64,000 bases of DNA from Candidatus Altimarinota bacterium (lineage in GTDB: Bacteria; Patescibacteriota; Gracilibacteria; BD1-5; UBA6164). The notes below the pieces were generated by a model. That model worked only from the letters and a program-made list of their open reading frames with translations, made no database searches and was not told the origin of the DNA. A program made the translations under genes and the position numbers. Of this stretch, positions 29,933 through 40,453 are shown one piece after another; position 1 is the first letter of the stretch, and every line of letters starts with the position of its first letter. The stretch is taken from contig JAQTXG010000001.1 of assembly GCA_028688895.1 (NCBI GenBank), positions 124,001 through 188,000 of the forward strand, written 5' to 3'.

Positions 29933-31132
29933 TTACCAATTCCATTCAGTAATAAATTCATTCTTTATTTCTTCAGGATAATCAGCATTTTTATCATAAT
30001 CAGCTCATTTATAATGTATCACTGCTAGAGTGATATCATCTAGTTGTACATGTTTGTATCACATAAATTTTGATAAATCCATAGTGATATTGTTAAACAC
30101 ACTTCTAGCAGATTTATAATCTCTACCAGTTACATTTGGAGCGTTGTTTATACTATCTTCTAGTCTGTTTTCGTTAAACATTTGTTCATTTCAGTCTTTT
30201 TTAGGAGCATTTATAGCTTCTGTGATTCAGTCACTATAAAGTACTATTATATCGTTTTCTTCAAATCTGATTTCAGATTCTTTTACTATTTTTGATATAT
30301 CTTTTACCATTCATAGAGCTACTCATCCAGATTTAATTCTAAATGTTTTGTTTTGTTTATGCTTATAAATCATTAGATATTCATGACCAGCTCCAGTCAT
30401 GTATATCTTTTTTTCTTTACTATCCCATCTCACCATTAGTAAGCTCATTAACAAGTTTGCTTTTACTCTGGGTTTAAGTATTTCATTTGTTTTTGCTAAT
30501 ATGATAGCTCCACTTTTAAAAACCTTTGCAAATCCACTAATCAGAGCATTTACCATTATCATGATAAATCAAGCTCCCACTCAGTGACCAGTAGCATCTC
30601 ATACATATATGTAATAATTTTCTCATTGGTTTATTATATCATAACTATCTCAACCTATTTCTCAAGCTGGTTTTGACTTAACAATTACTTCCAATTCAGG
30701 CACTTCTATCAATTTTTTAGTAAGCATTTTTCATTGTATTTCCTTACCCAAATCTACTTCTGATCTGATTTCCTTACCATGGATAAATTCATCTTTGATA
30801 TTTTTCAAAGTATTAAGAGTTTTAGAAAAAAATACTAGAGTATAATTCAAGTGAGGATTCATAGTTTTTTTGAATTCTATATCAGTATCCTTTAGATTTC
30901 ACACCAAAAAACTCTTTATAGTAAATTCTAGTTTCACGATAGGATCATGAAAGAATTTTTTCACGACAAAAAGTATAATCAAAAACTCGATTATCAGTAC
31001 AAAAGCAATAGTTATAAACCTTTTTTGCTCATCAAAACTAGCTAATTGTTCACTATACAATAAATACATCAAAGGGTTTGATATAAGTATTACCAGTATA
31101 ATTGTCTGAAAAATGGTATAAAATCATCTCAT
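29933..31132 (-). CDS. SpoIIE-type PP2C serine phosphatase, membrane-bound
   Basis: A 399-residue protein. Two N-terminal membrane helices (about residues 3-20 and 33-52) are followed by a linker and a PP2C/SpoIIE phosphatase domain (about 160-395). Metal-binding motifs are GGDSYDI (about 185-191), VGDATGHGVGAG (about 200-211) and YSDGITEA (about 318-325), ending VQLDDITLAV. Such enzymes dephosphorylate anti-sigma-factor antagonists or similar partners. No STAS/anti-sigma partner is adjacent, but the SulP STAS domain lies elsewhere in the window. A second, soluble SpoIIE-type gene is at 44470-46389. Target unknown. Confidence 0.88.
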
Positions 31133-31559
31133 ATGGAACTATTATAATATATATTAATATTATTTTATTATATTTTTACTTTATATGCAAATAATCACCA
31201 CTTTCACAACAATCAAACTTCGTCCATTAAAAGTAACACAATAATTTAAGAAAATACTGTAGCCTCTTTCTCTTTGACTAAAGGGAAAGAATTTATGCCC
31301 ATAGGGAGGTATCCTGTGGACAAGATAGGGATAACTTTCACCATCAAATAACTAGTATTACCCCAAAAATCATTTACCAATGCTACTTAAACAGCTTTTT
31401 TAACATTACTTTTAATAGTTATTTTGAAAAAGAATAATAGCTAGATATAATTTACATATAAAATAAGTGGAAGAAAAAGCAGAAAAGGCTTGTTAATGAC
31501 AGACAAACTAGTACAAAAAAATTGAACAAAAATAATAAAATTTAAACAAAAAAATAAAT
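31133..31559. repeat. Intergenic region with an R1 repeat (31258-31335)
   Basis: Divergent gap between the phosphatase and ftsA. It holds one full R1 copy starting TGTAGCCTCTTTCTC with stem CTTTGACTAAAG and the GAATTTATGCCC and GTGGACAAGATAGG landmarks. I see no convincing gene in the remainder. Promoters for both flanking genes should lie here but none stands out in the AT-rich sequence. Confidence 0.7.
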
Positions 31560-32798
31560 ATGTGAACAGCAAATACAATTACGACTATAGACATATGAAG
31601 TTCAAAAATCAGGACTGTAATATGATATTTTGATAGTGAAAACAGGGACAATTTTCATATTTTATGAGTAGGTATTTCAAATTCTAATGCTATTAGAAAA
31701 TGAAATATTCTAGATATGGAAGAATTTAAAAATAATCTGGATGCATCTCTAGCCGAAGCGGAAAAAATGGCTTGAGAACAGGTTAATTGAGCATATATAT
31801 CTTTCAACTCTTCTTCATTTGAAGTATTTAGAAACAAATGAGTAGTAGCAGTAACTGGTTGAGAAATATCAGAAGAGGATATAGATAGAGCATTAGAAAT
31901 GGCTAAAAATGGAGTAGATTTACCAAACAAAGAGATATTAAAAGTAATACCTGAGCATTTTTGAGTAGATTTGGAAGAATGAATAAAAAATCCTATTTGA
32001 ATGTCAGCTAGAAAACTAGAAGTGGTTTCAAATATCTTTTCTATGAATTTAAATGTATTAAATAATATTAGAAAAGCTATATGAGATATATGAATAGAGA
32101 TTTATGACATATATCCAAACTTACTTAGCTCTCCAGAAGGAGTACTTTCAAAGAGACAAAAAGAATTATGAGTAGTATGTATAGATATATGAGCATCTTC
32201 TACTTGAGTAACTGTTTATGAAAACTGAGTATTAAATTATTCTAGCATAATACCGATTGGTTGAGACAATGTTACAAACGATATAGCACTAGGACTTAGA
32301 ACTTCTACATGAGTAGCAGAAAAAATCAAGATAGATTACGCAGAATTGAACCTAGAAAAAGACGAATCATACGAAGATCACTGATTTGATTTAAACGAAT
32401 TAAATATGTGAGAAGAGTGAGAAGTTTCTAGAGTATATCTATCTAGAATAGTTACAGCTAGATACGAAGAAATACTATACTTTGTGAGAGAAGAACTGAA
32501 AAAAATAGGTAGAGATGGTATGTTGCCAGAATGAGCGATTTGTGTATGAGGAGGTGTAAAAATGAGATGATTTGTAAATCTAGCAAAAAAGAGTTTAAAA
32601 TTACCAGTTTTTATTTGAACACCAGTTTCAAAAGACCAATTGGTTGATTCATCTATAAGCGATCCAGTATTTGCTGCAGTTATAGGTACTATGATATTGT
32701 CAAATATGTATGGTACAAATTCAAATATATTTACATTTAATATATCTGGATTTATAGAATCACTAAAGAAATTGTGGAAAAAAATTATGCCAAAATAA
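31560..32798 (+). CDS. ftsA: Cell division protein FtsA
   Basis: A 412-residue actin-like ATPase that tethers FtsZ to the membrane. Phosphate-binding 1 reads TTIDIGSSKIRTVIG (about residues 8-22). The 1C domain region is GAYISFNSSSFEVF. Phosphate 2 is VVCIDIGASSTGVTVYENG (about 203-221), followed by IPIGGDNVTNDIA, and AICVGGGVKMRG (about 320-331) is the adenosine motif. The C-terminal LKKLWKKIMPK is the amphipathic membrane-targeting helix. Length is typical. ftsZ follows 34 bases downstream, the usual arrangement. Most motif glycines are TGA. Confidence 0.95.
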
Positions 32799-32832
32799 TT
32801 AAAATTAAATACTTTATAAATTAAATTACATT

Positions 32833-34068
32833 ATGATTACTAAAAGAAGAGAAGATAAATTAAAAAATTTACTTTGAAACAACAGAGATAGTTCAGCATT
32901 TGCTGGACCAGAAGAGATAAATATTTGAGGAGGTATTTCTCCAGTGGCTAGAATAAAAGTAGTATGAGTAGGTTGAGCATGACAAAATGCAGTAAATAGA
33001 ATGATAGAGTGAGGATTAGAATGAGTAGAATTTGTTTCTATAAATACTGATACTCAAGCATTGTACAACTCTCTAGCACCTACTAAATTAAATATCTGAA
33101 AAATAATTACTCAAGGTCTATGAGCATGAGCAGATCCAGAAATAGGTAAAAAATCAGCTGAAGAATCTAGAGAAGATATCAAAAATGCTTTATCATGAGC
33201 AGATATGGTATTTATTACTTGTGGTCTAGGTTGAGGTACTGGTACTGGTGCAGCTCCAGTTGTAGCAGAAGTAGCAAAAGAACTATGAGCTTTAACAGTA
33301 TGAATCGTTACAAAACCATTTTCTTTTGAATGACAAAATAGAATGAGTAAATCATTAGATGGTTATTCAAACTTAAAAGAAAAAGTAGATACACTTATCA
33401 CTATTCCAAATGATAGAATACTATCTATTATCGACAAAAAAACTCCATTATTAGATGCATTTTCTATAGTTGATGAAATACTTAATCAATGAGTACAATG
33501 AGTTTCAGACTTGATAACTCAACCAGGTTTGATCAATGTAGACTTTGCTGATGTGACATCTGTTATGAAAAACGCAGGTTCTGCACTTATGGGTATAGGT
33601 TATGGTTCTGGTGAAAACAGAGCTATAGAAGCAGCTAGAGCAGCGATAGATTCTCCACTATTAGAGTTATCTATTGCATGAGCTAAATGACTATTGTTCA
33701 ACATCACATGAGGTACAGATTTATCTATGTTTGAAGTAGATGAAGCTGCAAAAATCATTACTGAATCAGTAGACACAGATGCAAACATCATATTTGGTGC
33801 GACTATCAACGAAGAATACAATTGAGAATTAAAAATCACAGTTGTAGCTACATGATTTGATGAAGATTCAAACAAAAATTATAGTGAATGAGCTAGATCA
33901 AAACCACAAATAGTTGCAAACCCATTTGGCAGAAAACCAGTAACAGATTCTAGAATTACTCCTACTGTAACTCCTACAAACAATCCAAGTACAGGACAAG
34001 GTTCTACTTCAAATTCTCAACATCTAGATGACCTAGAAATCCCATCATTTCTGAGAAGAAAAATGTAA
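32833..34068 (+). CDS. ftsZ: Cell division protein FtsZ
   Basis: A 411-residue tubulin-like GTPase that forms the division ring. [19 protein letters not shown] is the N-terminal nucleotide-binding segment (about residues 37-55). The tubulin signature is [20 protein letters not shown] (about 133-152), with the central glycine of GGG encoded by TGA. The T7 loop and [20 protein letters not shown] (about 293-312) are present. A Thr/Asn/Ser-rich linker leads to the C-terminal tail [12 protein letters not shown], which binds FtsA. This gene gives some of the cleanest evidence for TGA=Gly. A terminator follows. Confidence 0.97.
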
Positions 34069-34069
34069 T

Positions 34070-34098
34070 CAAAAAAATCCTATTATAGGATTTTTTTG
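34070..34098 (+). terminator. Rho-independent terminator after ftsZ
   Basis: AAAAAATCCTA/TAGGATTTTTT arms. Confidence 0.85.
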
Positions 34099-34196
34099 AA
34101 TTTAAGTAAGGTCTGAAAAACTAATATATTTTAATATATTGCATTTTTTCTAAAAATATTTAACATTATAACAATATAAATACTAATTTTAAACAT

Positions 34197-34397
34197 ATGA
34201 ACATAAAAGTTATAAAAGAAAAAATCTGATATTCAGCTATTCTTAGTGATTTTGGTATTTTTACACAGTGAGATAATTTTGAAGAACTAACTATTAATTT
34301 AAAAGAAGCTATAGAACTTTATTATGAGAAAAACATGAAATTAAAAAAATGAGTTACTTTTAATGAATTCAAGGAATTCGATTTAGTATTAAATTAA
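34197..34397 (+). CDS. HicB-like antitoxin
   Basis: A 66-residue protein of the HicB type: YSAILSDFGIFTQGDNFEEL (about residues 12-31) followed by LKEAIELYYEKN is the partial RNase-H-like fold of HicB antitoxins. It lacks the extra C-terminal DNA-binding domain found in longer HicB. It lies 4 bases upstream of a HicA-like gene that is interrupted by a stop, so it is an antitoxin without a working toxin. Order antitoxin-toxin is one of the two usual orders for hicAB. Confidence 0.75.
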
Positions 34398-34401
34398 AAT
34401 T

Positions 34402-34641
34402 ATGGTCTATACTGATATTTCTTGAAAGGAATTAAAAAAATTATTAGAAAAATCATTTTGATATACTAGTGTTTCACAAAAATGAAGTCATATGAAAATT
34501 AGATATATAGATTAAAGTGTTATCATTATACCTAATCACAAACATATAAAAGAATGATTGTTTAATGCTATATTATCTCAAGTATGAGAAAAAACATTAA
34601 AATCTAAATTAGAAATATTTGCTGAATTATTCAAAAAATAA
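34402..34641 (+). pseudogene. HicA-like toxin gene with in-frame TAA
   Basis: The frame encodes MVYTDISGKELKKLLEKSFG, then YTSVSQKGSHMKIRYID, a TAA stop at 34513-34515, and resumes in the same frame with SVIIIPNHKHIKEGLFNAIL and a C-terminal helix to TAA 34639-34641. The two halves match the order of HicA (G.SHHI...VP.H..I..G.L..IL). The stop lies between the catalytic His strand and the next strand. TAA is a true stop in this code, so the toxin is inactivated, unless read through. No second change is seen in the rest, which suggests recent loss. Confidence 0.75.
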
Positions 34642-34653
34642 AGATATTATAAG

Positions 34654-34735
34654 TTAAGATTTTTATTCTTACCTATATATTTTGCATAGGCCCTTCAGTG
34701 TTTCATTAATAGTAAGAATAATATCTTAATGTAAA
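34654..34735. repeat. Imperfect inverted repeat
   Basis: TTAAGATTTTTATTCTTAC near 34654 and GTAAGAATAATATCTTAA near 34717, about 45 bases apart, downstream of the hicA remnant. It could terminate or mark the edge of the hic cassette. The remaining sequence up to 34865 shows nothing. Confidence 0.5.
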
Positions 34736-34865
34736 TATTAAACTAAAAAGAACTAGTTAGTTTTTTAAAAAATTATTTTTAATTACTCTTACTTATATTA
34801 AGGATTTTTTTGATTTTTGTATAATTATGTATATAATTTAGTTTATTATTTATTAATATATTTTA

Positions 34866-35138
34866 ATGAATCCAAAATTATCAGAATTTTTTTGAGTAAG
34901 TATATATGTATATTGGAATGACCATAATCCACCACATTTTCATGTAATATATAAAGATTTCAATTGTTATATTTCTATAAATGAATTAAAAATACTTGAA
35001 TGAAATTTGCCTCCAAAAATAGAAAAATTAGTTATTTCATGGGCAGAATTATATAATGAAGAATTACTTGAAGCATGGGAAGATGTACAAAATATGAAAA
35101 CTCCGAAAAAAATAGATCCTTTAATTTCTAAAAAATAA
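34866..35138 (+). CDS. DUF4160 family protein
   Basis: A 90-residue protein beginning MNPKLSEFFGVSIYVYWNDH and continuing NPPHFHVIYKDF. The 'I.IY.yw.DH.PPHFHv.Y' box is the DUF4160 signature. The C-terminal WAELYNEELLEAWE helix also fits. DUF4160 genes commonly sit directly next to DUF2442 genes, as here (3 bases apart), and the pair is suspected to be toxin-antitoxin-like, but no activity is established to my knowledge. Length is typical. Confidence 0.8.
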
Positions 35139-35141
35139 AAT

Positions 35142-35384
35142 ATGCATTTTGTAAAAGAAGCAACTTATATATGAGATTATAATATAAAAATTACATTTGA
35201 AGATTGAAAAGTAAAAGTTTTTGATATGTCACCATATTTGGAAAATAATTCACTTACTTTTAGACCATTAAAACAAAAAGATATTTTTAAAATGTTTAAA
35301 ATTAAGTGAAATACTATATCTTGGATTACATGAGCAGATATATCACCAGATTTTTTATATGAAAAATGAATAAATAAAAAATAA
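35142..35384 (+). CDS. DUF2442 family protein
   Basis: An 80-residue protein, MHFVKEATYIGDYNIKITFE at the start, then DGKVKVFDMSPYL and FKIKGNTISWITGADISPDF at the end. 'L.V.F.DG....DL.pyL' and 'W..G.DISPD.LYE' are DUF2442 hallmarks. It pairs with the DUF4160 gene just upstream with a 3-base gap, so the two are co-expressed. Function not established. Confidence 0.8.
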
Positions 35385-35526
35385 AATATTATCACTCAAA
35401 AAATTTGCAATTAAATAAAAAACTCTTAAAATACTTAAGAATTTAGAAGTAAAGACGGGGATTTGTGAAAACAAGTTCTCGTTTTCTTTTAAAAAATTAT
35501 TTTATTTTCCTTTATTTTCCTTATTT

Positions 35527-35580
35527 TGTAGCCCCTTTCTCTAAGTAGAGAAAGGATTCAGGATAGAGTTATGAAAGGGT
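35527..35580. repeat. Short R1 palindromic repeat
   Basis: TGTAGCCCCTTTCTC, stem CTCTAAGTAGAG-type, then GGATTCAGGATAGAGTT. It lies directly upstream of nusA. Confidence 0.7.
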
Positions 35581-35593
35581 TAATTATAAAACT

Positions 35594-36670
35594 ATGCTAG
35601 ATTTAAAACAAATAGAACAAGCAGTAAATATTATTTCTGTAGAGAAAAAAATACCAAAAGAAAAACTTATAGAGATTATAGAAGCAGCTATTAAAACAGC
35701 TTACAAAAAAGATTATTCTACAAAAGACGAGGAAGTAAATGTTAAACTAGATTTAGTAAATTACAATCTAGAAATAACAGTAGAAAAAACTGTAGTAAAA
35801 GAAGTTACAAATCCTTCTACTGAAATCTCATTTGAAGAATTATGAGATGACGCAGGTGATTATTCAGAGTGAGATATCATAGAACTAGATGTAACAGATG
35901 AGATAAACGCTGATGATGGATGAGAAAGTTTTTGAAGAATAGCATCTCAAGCAGCTAGACAAGTAATTATTCAAAAAATAGGTGATAGTGAAAAAGAAAA
36001 AATATATGATTTATTTGAGTGAAAAGAAGGTCAAGTAATCAATATGAAAGTAGAAATGGTTGAAGGTTGAAAAGTAGTTTTTGATTACAACGGTAACCAA
36101 GTAGTACTACCTAAATCAGAACAAGTAGCTAGAGATGTATATACTCCTGGAGCTAGATTTTTCTTGTATGTAGCAGAAGTATCAAAAAGTGAAACAGGTG
36201 CTCCAAAAGTAGTATTATCTAGAAAGAGACCAGAAATAGTTACTGCTATTTTTGCTGAAAATGTATCAGAAATCGGAGAGGGAATTATATCAATAGACAA
36301 TGTAGTTAGACAACCATGAGTAAAAACTAAAATATTAGTTTCTACTACATTTGATGAAATTGATCCAGTTGGTACACTTATAGGTCAAAAAGGTATCAGA
36401 GTAAAATGAGTGATGGATGAATTATCATGAGAAAAAATAGATATCATAGCAAATAGATGAGATGTGAGAGAAATACTTAAAAAATCACTTTCACCAGCAG
36501 AAGTTATCAGAGTAGATGTAGATGAAGAAAATGAATCAGCAATTTGTTATATACTACCAACAGAGAGAGCAAAAGCAGTAGGTAAAAATGGTTTAAATGT
36601 AAATTTAGCGTCAAAATTGACATGATACAGAATTTCTATTGAAGATATAGAAGTAAAAGAAGAGAAATAA
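35594..36670 (+). CDS. nusA: Transcription termination/antitermination factor NusA
   Basis: A 358-residue NusA. The N-terminal RNA polymerase-binding domain starts MLDLKQIEQAVNIISVEKKI (with the usual ALK/AIKTAYKK segment at about residues 30-40). An S1 domain follows (about 130-200; GQVINMKVEMVEGGKVVFDY). Two KH domains complete it (GTLIGQKGIRVKGVMDELSG at about 260-279 and the YILPTERAKAVGKNGLNVNL segment at about 318-337). It lacks the C-terminal acidic repeats of E. coli NusA, as do most bacteria. No rimP or infB neighbour is present. R1 repeats flank it on both sides. Confidence 0.96.
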
Positions 36671-36691
36671 AAAAAATATAATATAATCTTT

Positions 36692-36766
36692 ATTGAGTCT
36701 CTTTCCCCTGACAAGGGGAGAGAATTTATGCCCGAAGGGAGGTATCCTTTGGACAAGAGAGGTTTT
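36692..36766. repeat. Full-length R1 palindromic repeat
   Basis: TGAGTCTCTTTCCCC, stem CCCCTGACAAGGGG, then GAGAATTTATGCCCGAAGGG and TTTGGACAAGAGAGG. Placed between nusA and rplI. Confidence 0.8.
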
Positions 36767-36836
36767 TTATGTTTTTTTATTTGATAATTGTTTCATTATT
36801 CTTATAATAAAATCGTTAATTTGTAAAATATAGACA

Positions 36837-37286
36837 ATGAAAGTATTATTTTTAAAACATGTCGTGAATGTTTGAAAAGAAGGTGAAATAAAAGATGTAA
36901 AACCAGGTTATGCTACAAATTTATTATTACCACAATGATTGGCTATAGAGCTCACTCCAGAAGCTGAGAAAAAGTATTATGAAAAACTAAAAAAACAGGA
37001 AGCACACAAAAGAGAATTAATAGAAAATAGACATCAAATATCTGAAAAACTAAACTGACAAAAACTAGTTTTTACATTAAAAACTGGTACAAATCACAAA
37101 GTTTACTGAGGTATATGAGAAAAAGATATTATTAGTGAGATAAAGAAAAAGTTTAAATTGGAGCTGACTAAAAAACATATTGACTTACCAGATTGACACA
37201 TAAAAAAGCTTTGAGAGAGTCAGATATATGTAAAACTATGAAAAGATGCAATGGCTAAATTATTTATTATCATAAATGAAGAATAA
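36837..37286 (+). CDS. rplI: 50S ribosomal protein L9
   Basis: A 149-residue L9, the normal length. The N-terminal rRNA-binding signature GKEGEIKDVKPGYATNLLLP (about residues 13-32) is near-perfect. The central helix (AEKKYYEKLKKQEAHKRELI) and the C-terminal domain (GGIGEKDIISEIKKKFKLEL) follow. ruvX starts one base after the stop, so the two are co-transcribed. Many CPR bacteria lack L9, so its presence is worth noting and helps narrow the lineage. Confidence 0.96.
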
Positions 37287-37287
37287 T

Positions 37288-37680
37288 ATGTATCTTTGAA
37301 TTGATTTATGAGACAAGAGATGTGGTATATCTGTATATGTGCAATGAATTGTTTTACCTAAAGCAATAGTTTCTAGACATTTACTTGTTTGAGAATTGAA
37401 AAAACTTATAAAAGAGTATGATATAACTACAATTGTTGTAGGTTTACCATATGATTTATATGAAAAAAATTTAAAACAATTAGATAAAACAAAACTATTT
37501 ATACAAAAATTGAAATCTATATTTCCAAATATAAAAATAGATTGAATAGATGAGAGATTTACTAGTTTTGAAGCTGATTTAGTATTGGGAAGTATGTGAA
37601 TAAAAGACAAAAATTGAAAAAGAGATGATATATCAGCAGTGTTGATTTTGGAGAGTTACTTGAAACAAAATAAGGTTTAA
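37288..37680 (+). CDS. ruvX: RuvX/YqgF-type Holliday junction resolvase-like nuclease
   Basis: A 130-residue RNase H-fold protein. MYLGIDLGDKRCGISV carries the first catalytic Asp (residue 6), TTIVVGLPYDLYEKN the second strand, and IDERFTSFEAD the conserved Glu-Arg segment. KRDDISAVLILESYL (about residues 111-125) ends the active site with Asp. The family acts in 16S rRNA 5'-end maturation or junction resolution. It follows rplI with one base between the stop and ATG, indicating coupling. Confidence 0.93.
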
Positions 37681-37745
37681 ATGTCTAAGGAAACATTGAA
37701 AAAGTCCTTAATTTAACTTTTTTATAATTTATAACTAATACAAAT

Positions 37746-38603
37746 ATGAAAACTATAAATAAAATATTGTTTTTACTTGCTACAATTGGTTTATTAACAG
37801 CAAATACTTTTGCTGCAACATTGGATAAAATAGAAGCAATAAATAATAATACAGTAGAAATAACAGCTAGTAATGATGTGGTATTTTCTGATATAAAAGT
37901 TGATTGAGAAGTAAAATTATTAAAAGATATACCAGTTTCATTTAGTGCAAAAGATACTCAAAATCCAAAAAAAGTTCTATTAAATTTATCTAGTGATATT
38001 ACAGCAAATACTTCATATAGTCTTATTACAGTATTATGAGGTGAATGAAACATAGATTTTAAAATAGCTGAATTTTTACAATGAGAATTTGTAAACTCAA
38101 ATTTGATGGAATGAGAACATGGTATAGAAAAAGTTAATATAGTAGATTCTAGAACTATAGAAGTTTATTACAATGTTGATTTAACTCAAGATACATTTGA
38201 ATACAAAATATTAAGTGAATTAGAGACTTCTGGTTTAAAATCAAGCTGAAACAATGTACTTAATTTATCTGTAGCTAAAAATCTAGAAAAATCTACTAAT
38301 TATATATTGATGGTTATTTCTCTAAAAGACGCTACTGGTAAACCACTTAACCTAACAGAAGATTTATACGACTTACTTACTCCAGCTGATTTAATGGAAG
38401 TAGTTGCTGAAGAACCAGTTGTAGTTGCTACAACTGAACCTGATCCAATAGAAGTACAAGTTGAATCAAATACTTGAAATGTAGTAGAAGTAGCTAAAAC
38501 AGTTGAAACTACACCAGAAACAGGTGCAGCTACTAATGTATTATTAATGATAGCTTTTTTACTAAGTTTAGGTTTAATATTCAGAAAAAAATTTGCTAAA
38601 TAA
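37746..38603 (+). CDS. Secreted surface protein with sorting-signal-like C-terminus
   Basis: A 285-residue protein with a clear signal peptide (MKTINKILFLLATIGLLTAN then TFA, cleavage near residue 23). It continues with two or three beta-sandwich repeats (about 25-110 and 115-210; 'NTVEITASNDVVFSDIKV' and 'RTIEVYYNVDLTQDTFEY' align). A Val/Glu/Thr-rich stalk leads to a C-terminal TPETGAATN, a hydrophobic helix and RKKFAK. The end resembles a sortase-type cell-wall sorting signal (LPXTG-like). No sortase gene is in the window. The beta repeats look like the SbsA/Ig-like domains of extracellular proteins. Function probably structural. Confidence 0.75.
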
Positions 38604-38619
38604 TTATAAAATAATTAAA

Positions 38620-38655
38620 ACCAAAAAACATTTCCTCGGAAATGTTTTTTTTTGG
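38620..38655 (+). terminator. Rho-independent terminator
   Basis: AACATTTCC/GGAAATGTT arms around TC, followed by a run of Ts. Confidence 0.8.
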
Positions 38656-38700
38656 TAAGAAAAACTAAAACTAAAAACTAAAAGCTTTCATATTAAAAAT

Positions 38701-39110
38701 ACGGGGGTCTTAGGGCAATGCCATTAAGTTAAGGAAATAATTGTAGCCTCCTTCCTCTTTGACTAAAGGGGAAGGAATTCAAGGATGGGGATTTTATAAG
38801 CTTAACTTAATGGCATTGGGTCTTAGGGGGGGAGGACCGAGGTGATTACCCATAGAAAAGTAAAAACAAAGACAGCTGGAGCTTCTCCCCCCTAAGGCTT
38901 TTGCCATACTTTTGGCCCCAAAAGTATGAAAGACAAGTACCACACCAAATACAAAAAACAATAAATAATCCCCATCCTGAATCCTTCCCCTTTAGTCAAA
39001 GAGGAAGGGGCTACAAACACAAACCAAAAACTCTATCCTGTCCACTGGATACCTCCCTTCGGGCATAAATCCTTTCTCTAATTTTAGAGAAAGGGGCTAC
39101 AATATAAAAA
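38701..39110. repeat. Nested inverted-repeat region with three R1 copies
   Basis: A gene-free region between the surface protein and pilT. An 18-bp perfect inverted repeat (38716-38733 with 38801-38818) encloses an R1 copy (38743-38790). A near-exact reverse complement of that R1 copy lies at 38970-39014, and a third R1 copy, also inverted, at 39024-39104. Between them are CTTAGGGGGGG near 38822 with CCCCCCTAAG near 38886, and a perfect hairpin CATACTTTTGG/CCAAAAGTATG (38905-38928). GC is higher than in the surroundings. No open frame of note. Confidence 0.75.
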
Positions 39111-39244
39111 ACAAAAAAAAATACAAAATACAAAAAAATACAAATAAATTAAAAACAAAAAATAAAAATGCAATAATCCCCACATTTCTTGCAAAAACCA
39201 AAAACATATAGTAAAATAAAACTAATATAATTAACCACAAAGAA

Positions 39245-40330
39245 ATGGAACAAGTAATGAAAGCAGATCATCTGATAAAAGACCAACTTTTACAAGTAAT
39301 GATAGACAACGAATGAAGTGATATGTACATAACTGTATGAACTTACCCAGCAATAAAAATAGGATGAGAAATAGTAAAAATAGATGATGGTTTGGATTTA
39401 TTTACACCAAACGATACTATGGAATTTGCTCAATCACTTATCAGTGAAAAACAACACAATAGATTACTTGAAGAAAAAAACTTAGATTTTTCGTTTTCAC
39501 ATGGTGATAGGAGATTCAGATGTAATGTATCTTTTCAGATGTCATATTATATGGTAGTTTTGAGATTACTTACAGCAGATATACCAGATATAGAAGACTT
39601 GTGATTACCAGATATTTACAAAGATGTTACCAAACTGGGACAATGATTGATTTTGGTTACATGACCAACAGGTTCAGGTAAAACTACTACACTTGCAGCG
39701 ATGATAGATTATATAAATAGTAATTATACAAAACATATTATTACCATAGAAGATCCTATAGAATATGTACATCCACACAAACAATCTATCATGGAACACA
39801 AGGAAATAGGGAAAGATATACCAGACTATGAAACATGATTGATTTGAGCTATGAGACAGAATCCACAAGTAATATTATTTGGAGAGATGAGAAATCAAAA
39901 CGAAATGGAAATGGCTCTGAGACTGGCTGAAACTGGGCATATAGTTTTTTCTACACTACATACCAGAAGTGCATATCAAACTATTACTAGAATACTAGAT
40001 AGTTTTAGTGGAGAAGACAAAACCCAAATCAGGATGCAATTAGCAGATTCACTTGTAGCTGTATTTTCACAAAGACTACTTAAAACTCAAGATGGTACAT
40101 GAGTGAAACTAGCAAAAGAAATCCTAGTAAAAAATGCAGCAGTAGCCAACTTGATCAGGGAAAACGATTTACATCAAATCCCATCAGTGATACAAATGTC
40201 ATCTAGAGAATGAATGCAACTTTTAGAAACAGATATTATAAAACTGATTCAACTATGAGCCATCTCAGAAGAAGAATGATTGAAATACTCAAACAATCCA
40301 AAACTTATAAAAGAAAGTTTGAATACCTAA
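39245..40330 (+). CDS. pilT: Type IV pilus retraction ATPase PilT
   Basis: A 361-residue PilT-type hexameric ATPase that depolymerises the pilus. Walker A is [20 protein letters not shown] (about residues 138-157). The Asp box is [15 protein letters not shown], Walker [21 protein letters not shown] (about 203-222), and the His box [20 protein letters not shown]. The invariant Glu of Walker B is kept, but GEMRN replaces the more usual GEMRD. Length is normal. It is a single gene with its own terminator; pilB and pilC lie 2-7 kb away on the other strand. Confidence 0.95.
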
Positions 40331-40332
40331 AA

Positions 40333-40361
40333 AAAGAACGATTTATCGTTCTTTTTTTGAT
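40333..40361 (+). terminator. Rho-independent terminator after pilT
   Basis: AAAAGAACGAT/ATCGTTCTTTT arms followed by Ts. Confidence 0.85.
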
Positions 40362-40379
40362 AAGGAAGAAAATTGATTA

Positions 40380-40453
40380 ACCCTATCTTGTCCACAGGAT
40401 ACCTCCCTACGGGCATAAATTCTTTCCCTTAAGTCTAAGGGAAAGAGGATACA
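40380..40453. repeat. Full-length R1 repeat, inverted
   Basis: CCCTATCTTGTCCACAGGAT, then CTCCCTACGGGCATAAATTC, then the stem CCCTTAAGTCTAAGGG. It supplies the last codons and stop of the adjacent DUF559 gene. Confidence 0.8.

Noticed and set aside
29599-29961. Minus-strand frame of 120 codons containing FSPLPAKDWTRISGKRL
   Set aside because: It runs through two palindromic repeats and the end of the phosphatase gene in the wrong frame. The peptide is only the translation of the repeat. No TGA glycines and no start context support it.
31180-31250. Short frame ending RPLKVTQ near 31240, like the end of a collar protein
   Set aside because: Only a few residues resemble RP.NVTLLYCVKQ, the Cys is missing and there is no core upstream. 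Chance similarity is more likely than a seventh, decayed array member.
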